From: Bacillus thuringiensis
GTDB taxonomy: Bacteria > Bacillota > Bacilli > Bacillales > Bacillaceae_G
Length of the DNA stretch: 64,000 bases
Reading direction: 5' to 3'
Assembly: GCF_022095615.2 (NCBI RefSeq)
Contig: NZ_CP155560.1
Location: 186,001-250,000 of the forward strand
Each line of letters begins with the position of its first letter. Position 1 is the stretch's first letter. Both the position numbers and the translations under genes were made by a program. Positions 9,645 to 19,176 of the stretch are shown here, one piece after another. The notes under the pieces are model-generated. The model did not search any database, was not told the DNA's origin, and saw only the letters and a list, made by a program, of their open reading frames with translations.

Positions 9645-10574
9645 ATGTTACTTATAGACGCAATAGAGATTGCTTCTTACTGGGGAATTAAAGTCTTGGA
9701 AGCCAAGAATCTTTCTGACAGAGCAACACACATAATTACTGATGTTAAAGAGAATTTTATTTTAAAGAAAAAAGAGGGGCTAGAAAAAGCTAGAAATGAA
9801 ATCGAACTTCTAAAACACCTATATCACAATCAAATAAGCGTTCCTTTGCCATTGGTAAGTAATGAAGGTGATTGCACCATCATTTACAACAATGAAATTT
9901 ATTGCATGTACAACTATCTGGATGGAAATATAGTCCGTTCTGAAGATGCAGTTCAGAATCAAATCATTCCTCGTCTTTTCGGAAAAGCAATTGCTTCTAT
10001 CCACAAAGAAATGCTTGATGTAGAAATAGCAATAAATTTTGAACACAAAAACCTGTATAATCAAGTCTATAATTGGGCGGTTAAAGAAGTTTTAAAAATA
10101 AATCAGGATAAGGAGCTAAAAGAAATTTATCTTGATTTGGAAAAAGATTTGAAAGAAATAGTTGAGAAGTTGCCAAAGCAATTAATTCATCGAGATGCTC
10201 ATCTTTCAAATATAATATTGAAAGATCAACATGTTTCAGGAATTATTGACTTTGAAATTGCTGAGGTCAATATTAGAGTGTTTGATCCATGTTATTGTTG
10301 TACAAGTGTTTTAAGCGAGATTTTCTCTATCGAGCCTTTGAAAGAGCTTTGGTTTGACTTTGTTCCAGAACTGTTTAGAGGATATAACAAATTAAACCCT
10401 TTAAATGAACTTGAGATCCAATCCATACCAAAAATAATGCTGGCTATACAAACTATATTTATGGCTTATTTTGTTAACTATCCGACCATATTTGAAATTA
10501 ACAAAGCTATGTTTCTCTGGATATATAAAAATCAATCTAAGCTTACAAATACGATAATAAGATGCTCCGTCTAA
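9645..10574 (+). CDS. Aminoglycoside-phosphotransferase-fold kinase
   Basis: A 309-residue soluble kinase of the APH/choline kinase superfamily. The catalytic loop is LIHRDAHLSNIIL (residues about 181-193; HRD-x4-N) and the metal-binding Asp is in GIIDFE shortly after. N-terminal residues carry a Lys-containing ATP lobe (ENFILKKK). The substrate could be a sugar, amino alcohol, homoserine or antibiotic; Bacillus has many such paralogues, including CotS-like proteins. It stands alone with a clear AGGAGGG ribosome site and ends at a terminator (10639-10673). Calling it a resistance gene would go beyond the evidence. Confidence 0.82.
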   Translation: MLLIDAIEIASYWGIKVLEAKNLSDRATHIITDVKENFILKKKEGLEKARNEIELLKHLYHNQISVPLPLVSNEGDCTIIYNNEIYCMYNYLDGNIVRSEDAVQNQIIPRLFGKAIASIHKEMLDVEIAINFEHKNLYNQVYNWAVKEVLKINQDKELKEIYLDLEKDLKEIVEKLPKQLIHRDAHLSNIILKDQHVSGIIDFEIAEVNIRVFDPCYCCTSVLSEIFSIEPLKELWFDFVPELFRGYNKLNPLNELEIQSIPKIMLAIQTIFMAYFVNYPTIFEINKAMFLWIYKNQSKLTNTIIRCSV

Positions 10575-10638
10575 TGCAAGAACCACAATAAAATTTATGG
10601 CTGTTGTACATCATGGCAAATACATATTAGTAATTGGC

Positions 10639-10673
10639 CCTGATTCTCCTTAGGATAGGAAAATCAGGTTTTT
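10639..10673 (+). terminator. Terminator after the kinase
   Basis: CCTGATT and AATCAGG plus flanking CCT/AGG pairs form the stem, followed by five T residues. Confidence 0.75.
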
Positions 10674-10726
10674 ACATTCAAAAAAATGTATTAGCGTACA
10701 ATATCCGCGTTTTGACGTAAGGACCC

Positions 10727-11145
10727 CTATTTGCGTTAGTAATTGGTCCGTTTACGCTATCCACAAACTTTAGAGAAAAGAATCTCAACCGTCATCGATT
10801 ACTCGGAAAAATCTATATGGTGGGTATTTTATTAGGCGGCATATCAGGACTATACTTAGCCTTTTATGCTTCGGGTGGTTTACTAGAAAAGCTTGGTTTT
10901 GGGTCCTCACTTTGGTAATATCAGCATATCAAGCATTAAATAGAGTTCAAAACAAAAAAATTCAAGATCATCGTAATTGGATAATCAGAAATTATTCCTT
11001 AACTTTTGGGGCAGTTACATTAAGAATTTGGTTACCATTGTTTATTGTGTTAGTCGGCCCAGAGCAGCAACTAATAAAGGAATATACTCGAAAAGAAATG
11101 ATTTATGGCATTAACTTATTGTTAACAGTAGGGATATTTTGGTAA
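10727..11145 (+). pseudogene. Frameshifted DUF2306-type membrane protein
   Basis: Frame one reads ALVIGPFTLSTNF, NRHRLLGKIY and a membrane segment, then stops at TAA 10916. Frame two continues VISAYQALNR, DHRNWIIRNYSLTF and further membrane segments to 11145. Together these make the conserved His-Arg pattern of the DUF2306 family of small membrane proteins. One missing G near 10914-10916 explains the break. The N terminus upstream of 10727 is also lost. A different, intact DUF2306-like gene lies at 33405-33884. Confidence 0.75.
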
Positions 11146-11231
11146 TTTAATGGTTTTATAAATGAATTAACTTGTATAAATTATAAAGTAAACTATTGAG
11201 GTGTTAGTGAATAATCTATCATTAAACTAAT

Positions 11232-11270
11232 ACTAGAAAAAGGCACTCTTTTTGAGTGCCTTTTTCTAGT
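11232..11270 (+). terminator. Perfect 17-bp stem terminator
   Basis: ACTAGAAAAAGGCACTC pairs perfectly with GAGTGCCTTTTTCTAGT over a 5-nt loop, giving built-in A and T runs. It follows the DUF2306 remnant. Confidence 0.88.
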
Positions 11271-11499
11271 TGGGGTCCCACCTAATAGACAGGTTCCTGG
11301 GTATTTTACGCTGCATGAAAGAATCAAAAAAAGCCCGTACAGAAGCACAGGCCGGTTGATACACATATCGGTAATTAAATATTAACAGAAATACTTAGTA
11401 AATACTATTGAAAAAAACTGCATTACCTTTAAGACGGTTTGGACAAAAAATATAAATCATCCCTACTAATACTTTGAATAAGAATTGGACTAGGAAACC

Positions 11500-11845
11500 A
11501 TGAGATGTTATTTGAAGTGCTAGTCAATTTAGCTTATGAAAATGTGGAGTGGCGCTTATAAACAAGCATCTGGATTATGAGAAGGTAGCCGTGAATTAAA
11601 TGGGTTTCTATAAAGCTAAGAGCACAATAGACTATGACGTTGTGAATAAGCGACGAGCTATCGTATTTGAAGCGAAGTTAATCAGAAAAGGGGGGGATGA
11701 CATTAAGTAGCTGAAATATTGAGCTAACTCTACGCGGTATAAACGAGAAGATTCCTTACCTTCTCCTAGTCACTGAACGTAAAGCGCTTTGCTAATAAGA
11801 GCAAAAAAAATACATGATGCAGTGGCTTGAGAGTAATCAATCTTA
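11500..11845 (+). pseudogene. Decayed RecU-like Holliday junction resolvase remnant
   Basis: The frame around 11600-11695 reads GFYKAKSTIDYDVVNKRRAIVFEAKL. This resembles the RecU core, where a KSTVDY-like segment precedes the metal-binding Asp/Glu-x-Lys. Upstream and downstream parts (ending QWLESNQS near 11844) are in shifted frames with stops. It looks like a phage or plasmid recU relic. The assignment rests on one short motif. Confidence 0.45.
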
Positions 11846-11940
11846 ATTTAAGAGGGAATTTTTCATATGTTTTTCCTCATCTTATTTAGATTATTACTCT
11901 AATATATGATTAGTTTATTAGAATAAAAGGATATTTATAT
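11825..11940 (+). repeat. Dispersed 115-bp repeat, copy A
   Basis: GTGGCTTGAGAGTAATCA, GAGGGAATTTTTCAT and ATAAAAGGATATT words occur here and again in the same order at 22852-22970. Both copies follow a GGACTAGGAAAC word, but copy B lacks the intervening recU remnant. The repeat ends just upstream of the coiled-coil gene. Confidence 0.65.
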
Positions 11941-11977
11941 TTTTTATCGAATAGATTAATTTGGAGGGGATTAGGAG

Positions 11978-12352
11978 ATGGAAAGATATATTCTTGATGA
12001 ATTATTAAAGTGGGAAAAAATTTTAATAGAAAAATATAAAGCGATTGTACAAGTAGAAAAAGAAAGAGAACTTGAATCCTGTACTCTGATGAAAAAAATT
12101 GAAATTCTAAAAAAAGTGAGTGAAAGATTTGAGGGAGAAAGAAAAAAACTATTCATAAGAGCAGAAATCAATCCGCTTCAAGACAGAGAAAAACAAATAG
12201 ACCAAGAAATTAAAAGTACAAAAGTGATTTACTATGAGAATAAAGAAGAAATCGAAATTACCCTTGAATACTTAAGAAAAGAAATTGATAATGATATTGA
12301 TGAAGAGAGTCAGCAAATTATTACAGATTCTGAACAGATAATTTTAAAATAG
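11978..12352 (+). CDS. Charged coiled-coil protein of unknown function
   Basis: A 124-residue protein with no signal peptide and no membrane segment. Nearly the whole length is Glu/Lys-rich helix with heptad-like spacing (residues about 5-60 and 70-110), broken by one Pro near residue 67. A good ribosome site (GGAGGGGATTAGGAG) precedes the ATG at 11978. I do not recognise the family. Its neighbours are a recU-like remnant and an IS240-like element, so it may come from a phage or plasmid. Confidence 0.6.
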   Translation: MERYILDELLKWEKILIEKYKAIVQVEKERELESCTLMKKIEILKKVSERFEGERKKLFIRAEINPLQDREKQIDQEIKSTKVIYYENKEEIEITLEYLRKEIDNDIDEESQQIITDSEQIILK

Positions 12353-12480
12353 GGGTACCTACTCTTTTTTTTTCGTGAAAACAAGTATAACATCATGAAT
12401 AAAAGAACTACACCATATGACATTATAGATGAGCGTGAAGATAAAAAAATATGTATGCAATTGGAGAATATACTTTTAAA
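12353..12480 (+). other. Gene fragment abutting the IS240-like element
   Basis: A short frame starting at ATG near 12394 (MNKRTTPYDIIDERED) runs into the left end of the IS at 12481. It may be a gene interrupted by the insertion, but the sequence right of the IS does not obviously continue it. Confidence 0.3.
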
Positions 12481-13342
12481 GGTTCTGGTGCAAAAACTTC
12501 AAGGTAACTACAAGTAATCTCTAAAACTTGGACATACTGATACTATTACTCTAAAAAGTTGTGTAATCGGTATGGAAAAGAAAAATTGGTTCAAATGGAA
12601 GCACTATCAGCCTGATATTATTTTATTAACGGTAAGATGGTACTTACGGTACAACCTAAGTTTTCGTGATTTGGTGGAAATGATGGAGGAACGGGGTTTA
12701 TCCATTTCTCATACAACGATTATGCGTTGGGTTCATCTGTATGGTTCTGAATTGGACAAACGGATCCGACGTTACCTCAAACAAATAAATGACTCTTGGA
12801 GAGTCGATGAAACATATATCAAAGTAAAAGGTCAATGGGTGTACCTATATCGTGCTGTTGATTCGAAAGGAAACACAATTGATTTTTTCCTAAACAAAAC
12901 AAGAGACCAGAAGGCTGCAAAGCGCTTTTTCAAGAAAGCTTTGCGGTCTTTTCATGTTTCAAAGCCACGTGTTATAACAGTCAATAAGAACCCAGCTTAT
13001 CCTATAGCAATTGAACAGTTGAAAAAAGAAAAAAGCATACCTGATGGTATGCAACTTAGACAACAAAAGTACTTGAATAACATAGTAGAACAAGATCCTC
13101 GCTTTATAAAGAAGCGAATCCGTTCTATGCTAGGGTTCAAATGTTTTGACACAGCTACATCCATTCTTTCTGGAGTCGAAGCTATGCATATGATTAAAAA
13201 AGAACAGATTGATTTACGGGACCAGTCTGTCCAAAATCAAAAAGAATTCATCCATCAATTGTTTGGACTTGCAATATAAGATGCGATTCCGTTAGGAATA
13301 TATGTCCTTTATTCTCTTTTGTTTTATTTTAGCACCAGAACC
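12481..13342 (+). mobile_element. IS240-like element (IS6/IS26 family), 862 bp
   Basis: The left end GGTTCTGGTGCAAAA at 12481 matches the reverse complement of TTTTAGCACCAGAACC ending at 13342, apart from one inserted base. Size and ends fit IS240 of B. thuringiensis. The single transposase gene fills the interior. The 8 bases flanking each end differ (CTTTTAAA and TGCAATTG), so no target duplication remains, which suggests rearrangement after insertion. Confidence 0.9.
12572..13279 (+). CDS. IS6-family DDE transposase with mutated catalytic residue
   Basis: The 235-residue protein matches the IS240/IS26 transposase layout. It has an N-terminal helix-turn-helix (residues about 28-50, DLVEMMEERGLSISHTTIMRW) and a catalytic core. 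The first Asp is present in SWRVDETYIKVKGQW. The second motif, normally T-V-D-K-x-P-A-Y, reads TVNKNPAYP because the codon is AAT; the catalytic Asp is replaced by Asn. The third residue, Glu in SGVEAMHMIKK, is present. The frame is otherwise open and full length, so loss of activity looks recent. Transposition would need another copy acting in trans. Confidence 0.9.
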   Translation: MEKKNWFKWKHYQPDIILLTVRWYLRYNLSFRDLVEMMEERGLSISHTTIMRWVHLYGSELDKRIRRYLKQINDSWRVDETYIKVKGQWVYLYRAVDSKGNTIDFFLNKTRDQKAAKRFFKKALRSFHVSKPRVITVNKNPAYPIAIEQLKKEKSIPDGMQLRQQKYLNNIVEQDPRFIKKRIRSMLGFKCFDTATSILSGVEAMHMIKKEQIDLRDQSVQNQKEFIHQLFGLAI

Positions 13343-13343
13343 T

Positions 13344-13421
13344 GCAATTGTATCTAGCCAGGAAGAAGTGGCAGCAGCCATGAGAAAAAAGAAGTCCTGG
13401 TGGAAATTTTGGAATTTGTAA
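13344..13421 (+). other. Orphan C-terminal tail next to the IS right end
   Basis: Directly after the IS right repeat, 25 sense codons end in KKKSWWKFWNL and a TAA, followed by a terminator. This is probably the 3' end of a gene whose 5' part was lost by IS-mediated deletion. The parent gene is not recognised. Confidence 0.4.
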
Positions 13422-13425
13422 ACGA

Positions 13426-13453
13426 GAAAAAGACCAAATTCTAGTCTTTTTTT
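13426..13453 (+). terminator. Terminator of the orphan tail
   Basis: AAAAAGAC and GTCTTTTTTT form a short stem with a seven-T tail, just after the TAA at 13419-13421. Confidence 0.7.
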
Positions 13454-13563
13454 ATTTGATTAGCAGAAAAAAACATGGAGAAAACACGGAAAGGACATTG
13501 GAAGTACATCTTTTATTTTTAGAATATTCTTAGTTTTAAAATGATTCAGAAAGGAAGATTGTA

Positions 13564-13866
13564 ATGAGATTAACTCCAAGAGAAATTGATAAACTGCTGG
13601 TAGTTGTTGCGGCTGATTTAGCTTATCGACGAAAGGAGAGAGGGCTTAAGTTAAACTATCCAGAAAGTATCGCTATTATTACGTATGAAATTTTGGAAGG
13701 AGCAAGAGATGGTAAAAATGTAGCGGAATTAATGGAGCTTGGAAAAAACATTTTAAGTGCTGAAGATGTTATGGATGGTATTGCAGACATGATATCAGAT
13801 ATTCAAGTTGAGGCAACTTTTCCTGATGGAACAAAATTAGTAACTATTCATCAACCAATTCATTAA
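13564..13866 (+). CDS. ureA: Urease gamma subunit
   Basis: This 100-residue protein is full length for bacterial UreA. It begins [12 protein letters not shown] and has the conserved [20 protein letters not shown] and [11 protein letters not shown] stretches. It is the smallest structural subunit of the cytoplasmic nickel enzyme that hydrolyses urea to ammonia and carbamate. AAAGGAAG precedes the ATG. It is the first gene of an unbroken operon ureABCEFGD plus two transporters; the next gene starts 15 bp downstream. Confidence 0.97.
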   Translation: MRLTPREIDKLLVVVAADLAYRRKERGLKLNYPESIAIITYEILEGARDGKNVAELMELGKNILSAEDVMDGIADMISDIQVEATFPDGTKLVTIHQPIH

Positions 13867-13880
13867 AGGAAGTGAATGAG

Positions 13881-14210
13881 ATGATTCCAGGGCAATATAT
13901 CCTTGCGAAAGAAGACATAGTATGTAATGAAAATAAAAAAGTAACGGAAGTTAAGGTGTTAAATCAGGGAGATAGACCGATTCAAATTGGATCTCATTAC
14001 CACTTTTATGAAGTGAATGAGGCGTTAAAGTTCAATCGTAGTGTAGCGATTGGACAACATTTAAATATTCCAGCGGGTACAGCGGTAAGATTCGAGCCTG
14101 GGGATGAAAAAACGATTGAATTAGTTCCATACTCAGGGAAGCAAGAAGTATATGGATTTAAAAATAAAGTGGATGGCGATATTCAATCTTACAAAAAAAG
14201 AGGGAGATAG
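13881..14210 (+). CDS. ureB: Urease beta subunit
   Basis: A 109-residue UreB. The start is set at ATG 13881 (MIPGQY), which matches the family's usual MIPGE start and lies 8 nt after AGGAAG; an in-frame GTG at 13872 overlaps that ribosome site. Conserved features include [24 protein letters not shown] and the EVYGF region. It packs with UreA and UreC in the (alpha-beta-gamma)3 trimer. The stop is one base before the ureC ATG. Confidence 0.97.
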   Translation: MIPGQYILAKEDIVCNENKKVTEVKVLNQGDRPIQIGSHYHFYEVNEALKFNRSVAIGQHLNIPAGTAVRFEPGDEKTIELVPYSGKQEVYGFKNKVDGDIQSYKKRGR

Positions 14211-14211
14211 C

Positions 14212-15924
14212 ATGAGTTTTAAGATGTCACGTAAACAATATGCTGATTTATATGGTCCAACTACAGGAGATTCTATTCGTTTAGCGGATACACAATTATT
14301 CGCACATATTGATCGAAATTACACCGTATATGGTGATGAAGCTGTCTTTGGTGGAGGAAAATCAATTAGGGATGGTATGGGACAAAATTCGCAACTTACA
14401 AGGGAACAGGGTGTTGTGGATGTTGTTATTACCAATGCAATTATTATTGATTATACAGGAGTATATAAAGCGGATATTGGTATAAAAGATGGAAAGATTT
14501 CAGCAATTGGTAAGAGTGGTAATCCTTCAGTTATGGATAATATTGATATCATCATTGGAACATCAACGGAAGTAATTTCTGGTGAGCGGAAAATCGTTAC
14601 AGCTGGAGGTATTGATACACACGTGCATTTCATATCCCCACAACAAATTGATACAGCATTAGCTTCAGGTATAACAACTTTAATTGGTGGGGGAACAGGA
14701 CCGGCAGAAGGGACTAAGGCAACTACAATAACACCTGGATCTTGGAACTTAAGAAAAATGCTAGAAGCAGCAGAAGCTTTTCCTGTAAACCTTGGGTTTT
14801 TAGGGAAAGGAAATAGTTCAAGTCTACCTGCCCTGGAAGAACAAATATTTGCAGGGGCTATCGGATTGAAAATCCATGAAGATTGGGGAGCGACTTCTTC
14901 AGCAATTAATCACTCGTTACAGATTGCTGATAAATATGATATTCAAGTCGCTATTCATACGGATACTTTAAATGAATGTGGTTTTGTGGAAGAAACGATA
15001 AAAGCTATTGATAATCGTGTTATTCATACGTACCACACTGAAGGAGCTGGAGGTGGGCATGCACCAGATATTATAAAGATTGCTGCGCTGAATAATATTT
15101 TACCATCTTCAACGAACCCGACCTTGCCATATACAGTGAATACGTTGGATGAACATTTAGATATGCTCATGGTATGTCATCATTTAAAAGCGAATATTCC
15201 AGAAGATGTAATGTTTGCAGATTCAAGGATTCGAAAAGAAACAATCGCGGCAGAGGATATTTTGCAAGATCTAGGGGTTTTCAGCATGATTAGCTCTGAC
15301 TCACAGGCGATGGGAAGGGTTGGCGAGGTTATTATTCGCAATTGGCAAACTGCCGATAAAATGAAAAAGCAGATTGGTAGTTTAGAGGGAGATAAAGAAT
15401 ATAACGATAATAATAGAATTCAACGTTATATAGCTAAGTATACAATTAATCCAGCTATTACACATGGGATTTCAGAATATGTTGGCTCTATTGAAGTAGG
15501 AAAGTATGCAGACCTTGTAATATGGGATCCACAATTTTTCGGTGTTAAGCCAGATATGGTTTTGAAAAACGGGATGGTAGTGATGGCATTAATGGGAGAC
15601 GAGAATGCTTCGATTCCTACCCCACAACCATATTATGAAAAAAAGATGTTTGGTGCATATGGAAAAGCAGTACAGTCAAGTTCGATTACATTTGTATCGA
15701 AAGTAGCTTATGAGAATAATATTAAAGAAAAATTAGGTTTAAATAAAGTTGTATTACCTGTTAAAAATACGAGAGAGATTTCGAAGCGAGATATGAAACT
15801 AAATAATGCAACACCAAAAATTGAAGTAGATCCGCAGACATATGAAGTTAAAGTTGATGGACAAGTAATCACGTGTGAAGCAGTAGATATACTACCTATG
15901 GCTCAAAGATATTTTTTATTTTGA
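14212..15924 (+). CDS. ureC: Urease alpha (catalytic) subunit
   Basis: A 570-residue catalytic subunit of normal length. AGGGAGATAGC puts the start at ATG 14212 ([20 protein letters not shown]). It contains the His-x-His nickel ligands in DTHVHFI, the Lys that becomes carbamylated in [11 protein letters not shown], the substrate-binding [10 protein letters not shown], and the active-site flap MVCHHL with its Cys and catalytic His. It needs UreD, UreF, UreG and UreE to load two Ni ions. All key residues are present, so an active enzyme is expected. Confidence 0.98.
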   Translation: MSFKMSRKQYADLYGPTTGDSIRLADTQLFAHIDRNYTVYGDEAVFGGGKSIRDGMGQNSQLTREQGVVDVVITNAIIIDYTGVYKADIGIKDGKISAIGKSGNPSVMDNIDIIIGTSTEVISGERKIVTAGGIDTHVHFISPQQIDTALASGITTLIGGGTGPAEGTKATTITPGSWNLRKMLEAAEAFPVNLGFLGKGNSSSLPALEEQIFAGAIGLKIHEDWGATSSAINHSLQIADKYDIQVAIHTDTLNECGFVEETIKAIDNRVIHTYHTEGAGGGHAPDIIKIAALNNILPSSTNPTLPYTVNTLDEHLDMLMVCHHLKANIPEDVMFADSRIRKETIAAEDILQDLGVFSMISSDSQAMGRVGEVIIRNWQTADKMKKQIGSLEGDKEYNDNNRIQRYIAKYTINPAITHGISEYVGSIEVGKYADLVIWDPQFFGVKPDMVLKNGMVVMALMGDENASIPTPQPYYEKKMFGAYGKAVQSSSITFVSKVAYENNIKEKLGLNKVVLPVKNTREISKRDMKLNNATPKIEVDPQTYEVKVDGQVITCEAVDILPMAQRYFLF

Positions 15925-15942
15925 TATAACGGGGGAGACAAA

Positions 15943-16398
15943 ATGATTATTGAAAAAATTAATAACAACGTATGTAATATGAATGATTTCTCAAATACAA
16001 CAAAGCATCTTGATAAAATATCGATTTCTAGTGAGCTTTTACTGAAGAGGGTTCAGAAATTATATTCAGAATCTGGTTTTGAAATTGGGGTGTCTTTAGA
16101 TAGTGGAGAAACATTAAAGAACGGTGATATTTTATATGAAGATGAAAATCGAATTGTATATATTGAAGTATTACCAGAAGAGGTGATTGTAATTACTCCA
16201 ATATCAATAAAAGAAATGGGAATTATTGCTCATAACTTAGGAAATAGACATTTACCAGCACAATTCGATGAAGGGTGCATGATTTTGGCAAATGACTACT
16301 TAGTAGAAGATTTACTTAAAAAGGAAGGTGTTCCTTATCAAAAAGAAAATAGAGTATTACCAAAACCATTCAAGCATGCTTCACACAAACATATTTAA
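15943..16398 (+). CDS. ureE: Urease accessory nickel chaperone UreE
   Basis: This 151-residue protein is UreE-like: an N-terminal peptide-binding domain and a C-terminal metal-binding domain with GNRHLPAQFDEG. The C-terminal tail is short (HASHKHI) instead of a long poly-His run. It delivers Ni to UreG. GGGGGAGA lies upstream of the ATG, 18 bp after ureC. Its end overlaps the start of ureF by 23 bp. Confidence 0.93.
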   Translation: MIIEKINNNVCNMNDFSNTTKHLDKISISSELLLKRVQKLYSESGFEIGVSLDSGETLKNGDILYEDENRIVYIEVLPEEVIVITPISIKEMGIIAHNLGNRHLPAQFDEGCMILANDYLVEDLLKKEGVPYQKENRVLPKPFKHASHKHI

Positions 16399-17074
16399 CC
16401 TACTTAACCTACTCCAAATTAGTGATTCGAACTTCCCAACAGGAAGTTTTAGTCACTCTTTTGGATTAGAAACGTTTATTCAAGAGGGACAAGTTACAAG
16501 TAAAGCCGAATTTTTCAAATGGGTTAATCGATATATAAAAGTCCAATTAACATACACGGATGGCTTAATTTGCAAATATACTTACGAAGCAATTAAGACT
16601 AATGAGGGAGAACAAATTACATTTTTAGATGATTTAATAACAGCACAAACACTGCCTTTTGAATGTAGAAAAGCAAATAGAATGATTAGTAAAAGTACTT
16701 CTAAATTATTGTGTGAATTGTTCTCATTTGTAAATTTAAATATATATAAAGAAAATATTATGGGTAATAAATTACAAGGTCATCCGAGTATCGTATACGG
16801 AATATTAGGGGCGGAATTGAAAATGACAATAGAAGAAACGCTCTTAGTTTTCTTATACTCAAGTGTTGGAAGTATAATTCAAAACGGTGTGAGAGCCATT
16901 CCTCTTGGACAAACAGATGGTCAAAAATTATTACAAGAATGCCATGAATTAATCTGTGAATCTATTGATAGAATTCAAATACTTTCATTAGAGGATTTTG
17001 GATTGAATGATCCTGAATTCGAAATAAATCAAATGCAACATGAAGATGTAAATGTAAGGGTCTTCATGTCATAG
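16376..17074 (+). CDS. ureF: Urease accessory protein UreF
   Basis: UreF acts in the UreD-UreF-UreG GTPase complex that inserts nickel. The start at ATG 16376 gives 232 residues beginning MLHTNIFNLLNLLQ and places the conserved DSNFPTGSFSHSFGLE at the usual distance from the N terminus. An upstream GTG at 16328 would add 16 unconserved residues. The overlap with ureE suggests translational coupling. The terminal GQTDGQKLL region is conserved. Confidence 0.93.
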   Translation: MLHTNIFNLLNLLQISDSNFPTGSFSHSFGLETFIQEGQVTSKAEFFKWVNRYIKVQLTYTDGLICKYTYEAIKTNEGEQITFLDDLITAQTLPFECRKANRMISKSTSKLLCELFSFVNLNIYKENIMGNKLQGHPSIVYGILGAELKMTIEETLLVFLYSSVGSIIQNGVRAIPLGQTDGQKLLQECHELICESIDRIQILSLEDFGLNDPEFEINQMQHEDVNVRVFMS

Positions 17075-17089
17075 GGAGGAAAAAATAAA

Positions 17090-17707
17090 ATGATAAAGCC
17101 TATTAGAATTGGTATCGGTGGCCCAGTAGGTGCTGGGAAAACAATGTTAGTTGAAAAGTTAACAAAACATCTAAATACAGATTATGAAATTGCAGCAATT
17201 ACAAACGATATTTATACGAAAGAAGATGCAAAGATTTTATTGAAAACAGGTGTTTTGCCAGAAGATAGAATTATTGGTGTAGAGACAGGAGGGTGTCCAC
17301 ATACAGCAATTCGAGAGGATGCTTCTATGAATTTTGAAGCAATTGAAGAGCTCATGATTAGACATAGTAATTTAGATATTATTTTTATTGAAAGTGGGGG
17401 TGATAATTTAGCTGCCACATTTAGTCCAGAGCTAGTGGATTTTTCAATTTATATTATTGATGTAGCACAAGGAGAAAAGATTCCTCGTAAAGGTGGACAA
17501 GGAATGATCAAATCTGATGTATTTGTAATTAATAAAACGGATTTGGCACCTTATGTAGGGGCTGATCTTGGAGTTATGGAGCAGGATACGAAAAATTACC
17601 GACATAATAAACCATACTTTTTTACAAATTTGAAGGATGAGGAAGGTTTACAAGAATTAATAAATTGGATGCGACAAAACATTATGTTAGAAGGATTGAA
17701 AAAATGA
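17090..17707 (+). CDS. ureG: Urease accessory GTPase UreG
   Basis: A 205-residue SIMIBI-class GTPase. The P-loop is GGPVGAGKT, the metal-binding Cys-Pro-His is in [15 protein letters not shown], and the guanine-specificity motif is NKTD. It couples GTP hydrolysis to nickel delivery. GGGAGGAAAAAATAAA precedes the ATG. The stop overlaps the ureD start as ATGA. Confidence 0.97.
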   Translation: MIKPIRIGIGGPVGAGKTMLVEKLTKHLNTDYEIAAITNDIYTKEDAKILLKTGVLPEDRIIGVETGGCPHTAIREDASMNFEAIEELMIRHSNLDIIFIESGGDNLAATFSPELVDFSIYIIDVAQGEKIPRKGGQGMIKSDVFVINKTDLAPYVGADLGVMEQDTKNYRHNKPYFFTNLKDEEGLQELINWMRQNIMLEGLKK

Positions 17708-18525
17708 AATCCCCAACAGGTGTGTTAAATATTGATGTGATGGAAAAGAGACATAAAACGGTACCTATTAAGGTTTATCATAAAGATGCCTTAAAAGTAA
17801 CGCAGCCAATATATTTGGACGAGTATGGTAGAGCATATTACTATATTATGAATTCTGGTGGAGGCTATTTAAAAGGAGATTTCTATTCTATAAATATTAA
17901 TGTTGGTAAAGATGCGAAAACATATATAACAAGCCAATCGGCAACTAAAGTTTACAAGACTCCAAATAGTTATGCTTTGCAAGAATTGAATGTTTATATT
18001 GGTGAGAATGCTGTTATGGAATATCTACCAGACCCGTTAATTATGTACAAGGATGCAGCATATAAGCAAAAAGCAAATATATATATGCAAAATAATTCTA
18101 CATTGATTTTATGCGATTCAGTTACGCCTGGTTGGTCGCCAAATATGGAGAAATTCACATACCAATATTTTGATTCGTTAACAAAAATATATATGGAAAA
18201 TAAACTTGTAGTATACGATCATCTATTGTTAAACCCTTTCAAAGAGTCGTTAGATCAAATGGGAATATTAAATCAATATTCCCATTATGGTACTTTCATA
18301 GTTATTAATGAGAACATTACAAATGATTTAATTGCAGCATTGAAAACATCACTATCTAACACTAACAATATGAAAATTGGAATATCTTCTACACCATGTA
18401 AAGGCTTTGTCATACGCATACTTAGTCATAATACAGAGGATATCGAGTCTATATTTTTTCAGTGTCATCGTTTTGTTAGAGAGAATTGTCTACATGAAGA
18501 ATTAACATCCTATCGAAAATATTAA
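17704..18525 (+). CDS. ureD: Urease accessory scaffold UreD
   Basis: A 273-residue UreD (UreH in Helicobacter). The start at ATG 17704 ([11 protein letters not shown]) overlaps the ureG stop and has AGAAGGATT upstream. Conserved features are the [10 protein letters not shown] and [10 protein letters not shown] stretches and the [13 protein letters not shown] region. It provides the tunnel and scaffold for nickel transfer into the UreABC apoenzyme. UreD after ureG is the gene order seen in other B. cereus group urease loci. Confidence 0.95.
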   Translation: MKSPTGVLNIDVMEKRHKTVPIKVYHKDALKVTQPIYLDEYGRAYYYIMNSGGGYLKGDFYSININVGKDAKTYITSQSATKVYKTPNSYALQELNVYIGENAVMEYLPDPLIMYKDAAYKQKANIYMQNNSTLILCDSVTPGWSPNMEKFTYQYFDSLTKIYMENKLVVYDHLLLNPFKESLDQMGILNQYSHYGTFIVINENITNDLIAALKTSLSNTNNMKIGISSTPCKGFVIRILSHNTEDIESIFFQCHRFVRENCLHEELTSYRKY

Positions 18526-18543
18526 GTAAGAGAAGGGGATACT

Positions 18544-19176
18544 ATGACTAATGTGGGATTATTGTTTGTCGGTGCAGTTCTATTTATGAATTCACTAGCA
18601 GCTTTTAAACTCATTGATAGCAAAAGTGTAGGATACTTTAATTTATTTGTAGGGGCATTACAAACTTTGACACCATTATATTTATTATTTACAGGAAGTC
18701 AATCCGATGAGTGGACTATCCTATCTAATGGAACTATTTTTTTATTTGGTTTTACTTATTTATATGTTGGTCTTACGAATATATTAAAACTTGATTCTTC
18801 AGGTGTAGGTTACTATTCTCTTTGGGTTGCTATTATTGCAACGGTTATGGGAATAGCGAATCAATTACATGAGAGTGGAAGTCTACAAAGTACAATAATT
18901 TGGTTCTTTTGGGCGTTCCTTTGGTTTTTATTTTTCTTGCAAGATGGGTTGAAAAAGAAGATTCATATTTATGTAGGGATTGTTTGCTTCATTGAATCTT
19001 GGATTACTGCAACGATACCAGCCCTGTTAACACTTACAAATCATACAGGCATGTTAAATGATTTTTTAATTATTTTAGTGACTATTATAACGATTGTAGT
19101 TTTTATTATGGCACTTTTCTTTTTCAAGAGTATTCAATCTAAAGTAGAAAGGGTTAGTAACTATGTGGAAAAGTGA
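18544..19176 (+). CDS. ureI: UreI/AmiS-family urea channel
   Basis: A 210-residue protein with six predicted membrane helices. It matches the UreI/AmiS family in SVGYFNLFVGALQ, FLFGFTYLYVG, VGYYSLWVAI and FIESWITATIPALL. In Helicobacter the homologue is a proton-gated urea channel. Here it lies 18 bp after ureD and overlaps the nickel permease gene, so it is part of the urease operon. It probably brings urea to the cytoplasmic enzyme during acid stress; acid gating itself is not readable from the sequence. Confidence 0.9.
   Translation: MTNVGLLFVGAVLFMNSLAAFKLIDSKSVGYFNLFVGALQTLTPLYLLFTGSQSDEWTILSNGTIFLFGFTYLYVGLTNILKLDSSGVGYYSLWVAIIATVMGIANQLHESGSLQSTIIWFFWAFLWFLFFLQDGLKKKIHIYVGIVCFIESWITATIPALLTLTNHTGMLNDFLIILVTIITIVVFIMALFFFKSIQSKVERVSNYVEK

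Noticed and set aside
9645..10574. Naming the kinase an aminoglycoside resistance enzyme
   Set aside because: Only the general kinase motifs are visible; many paralogues with other substrates share them.
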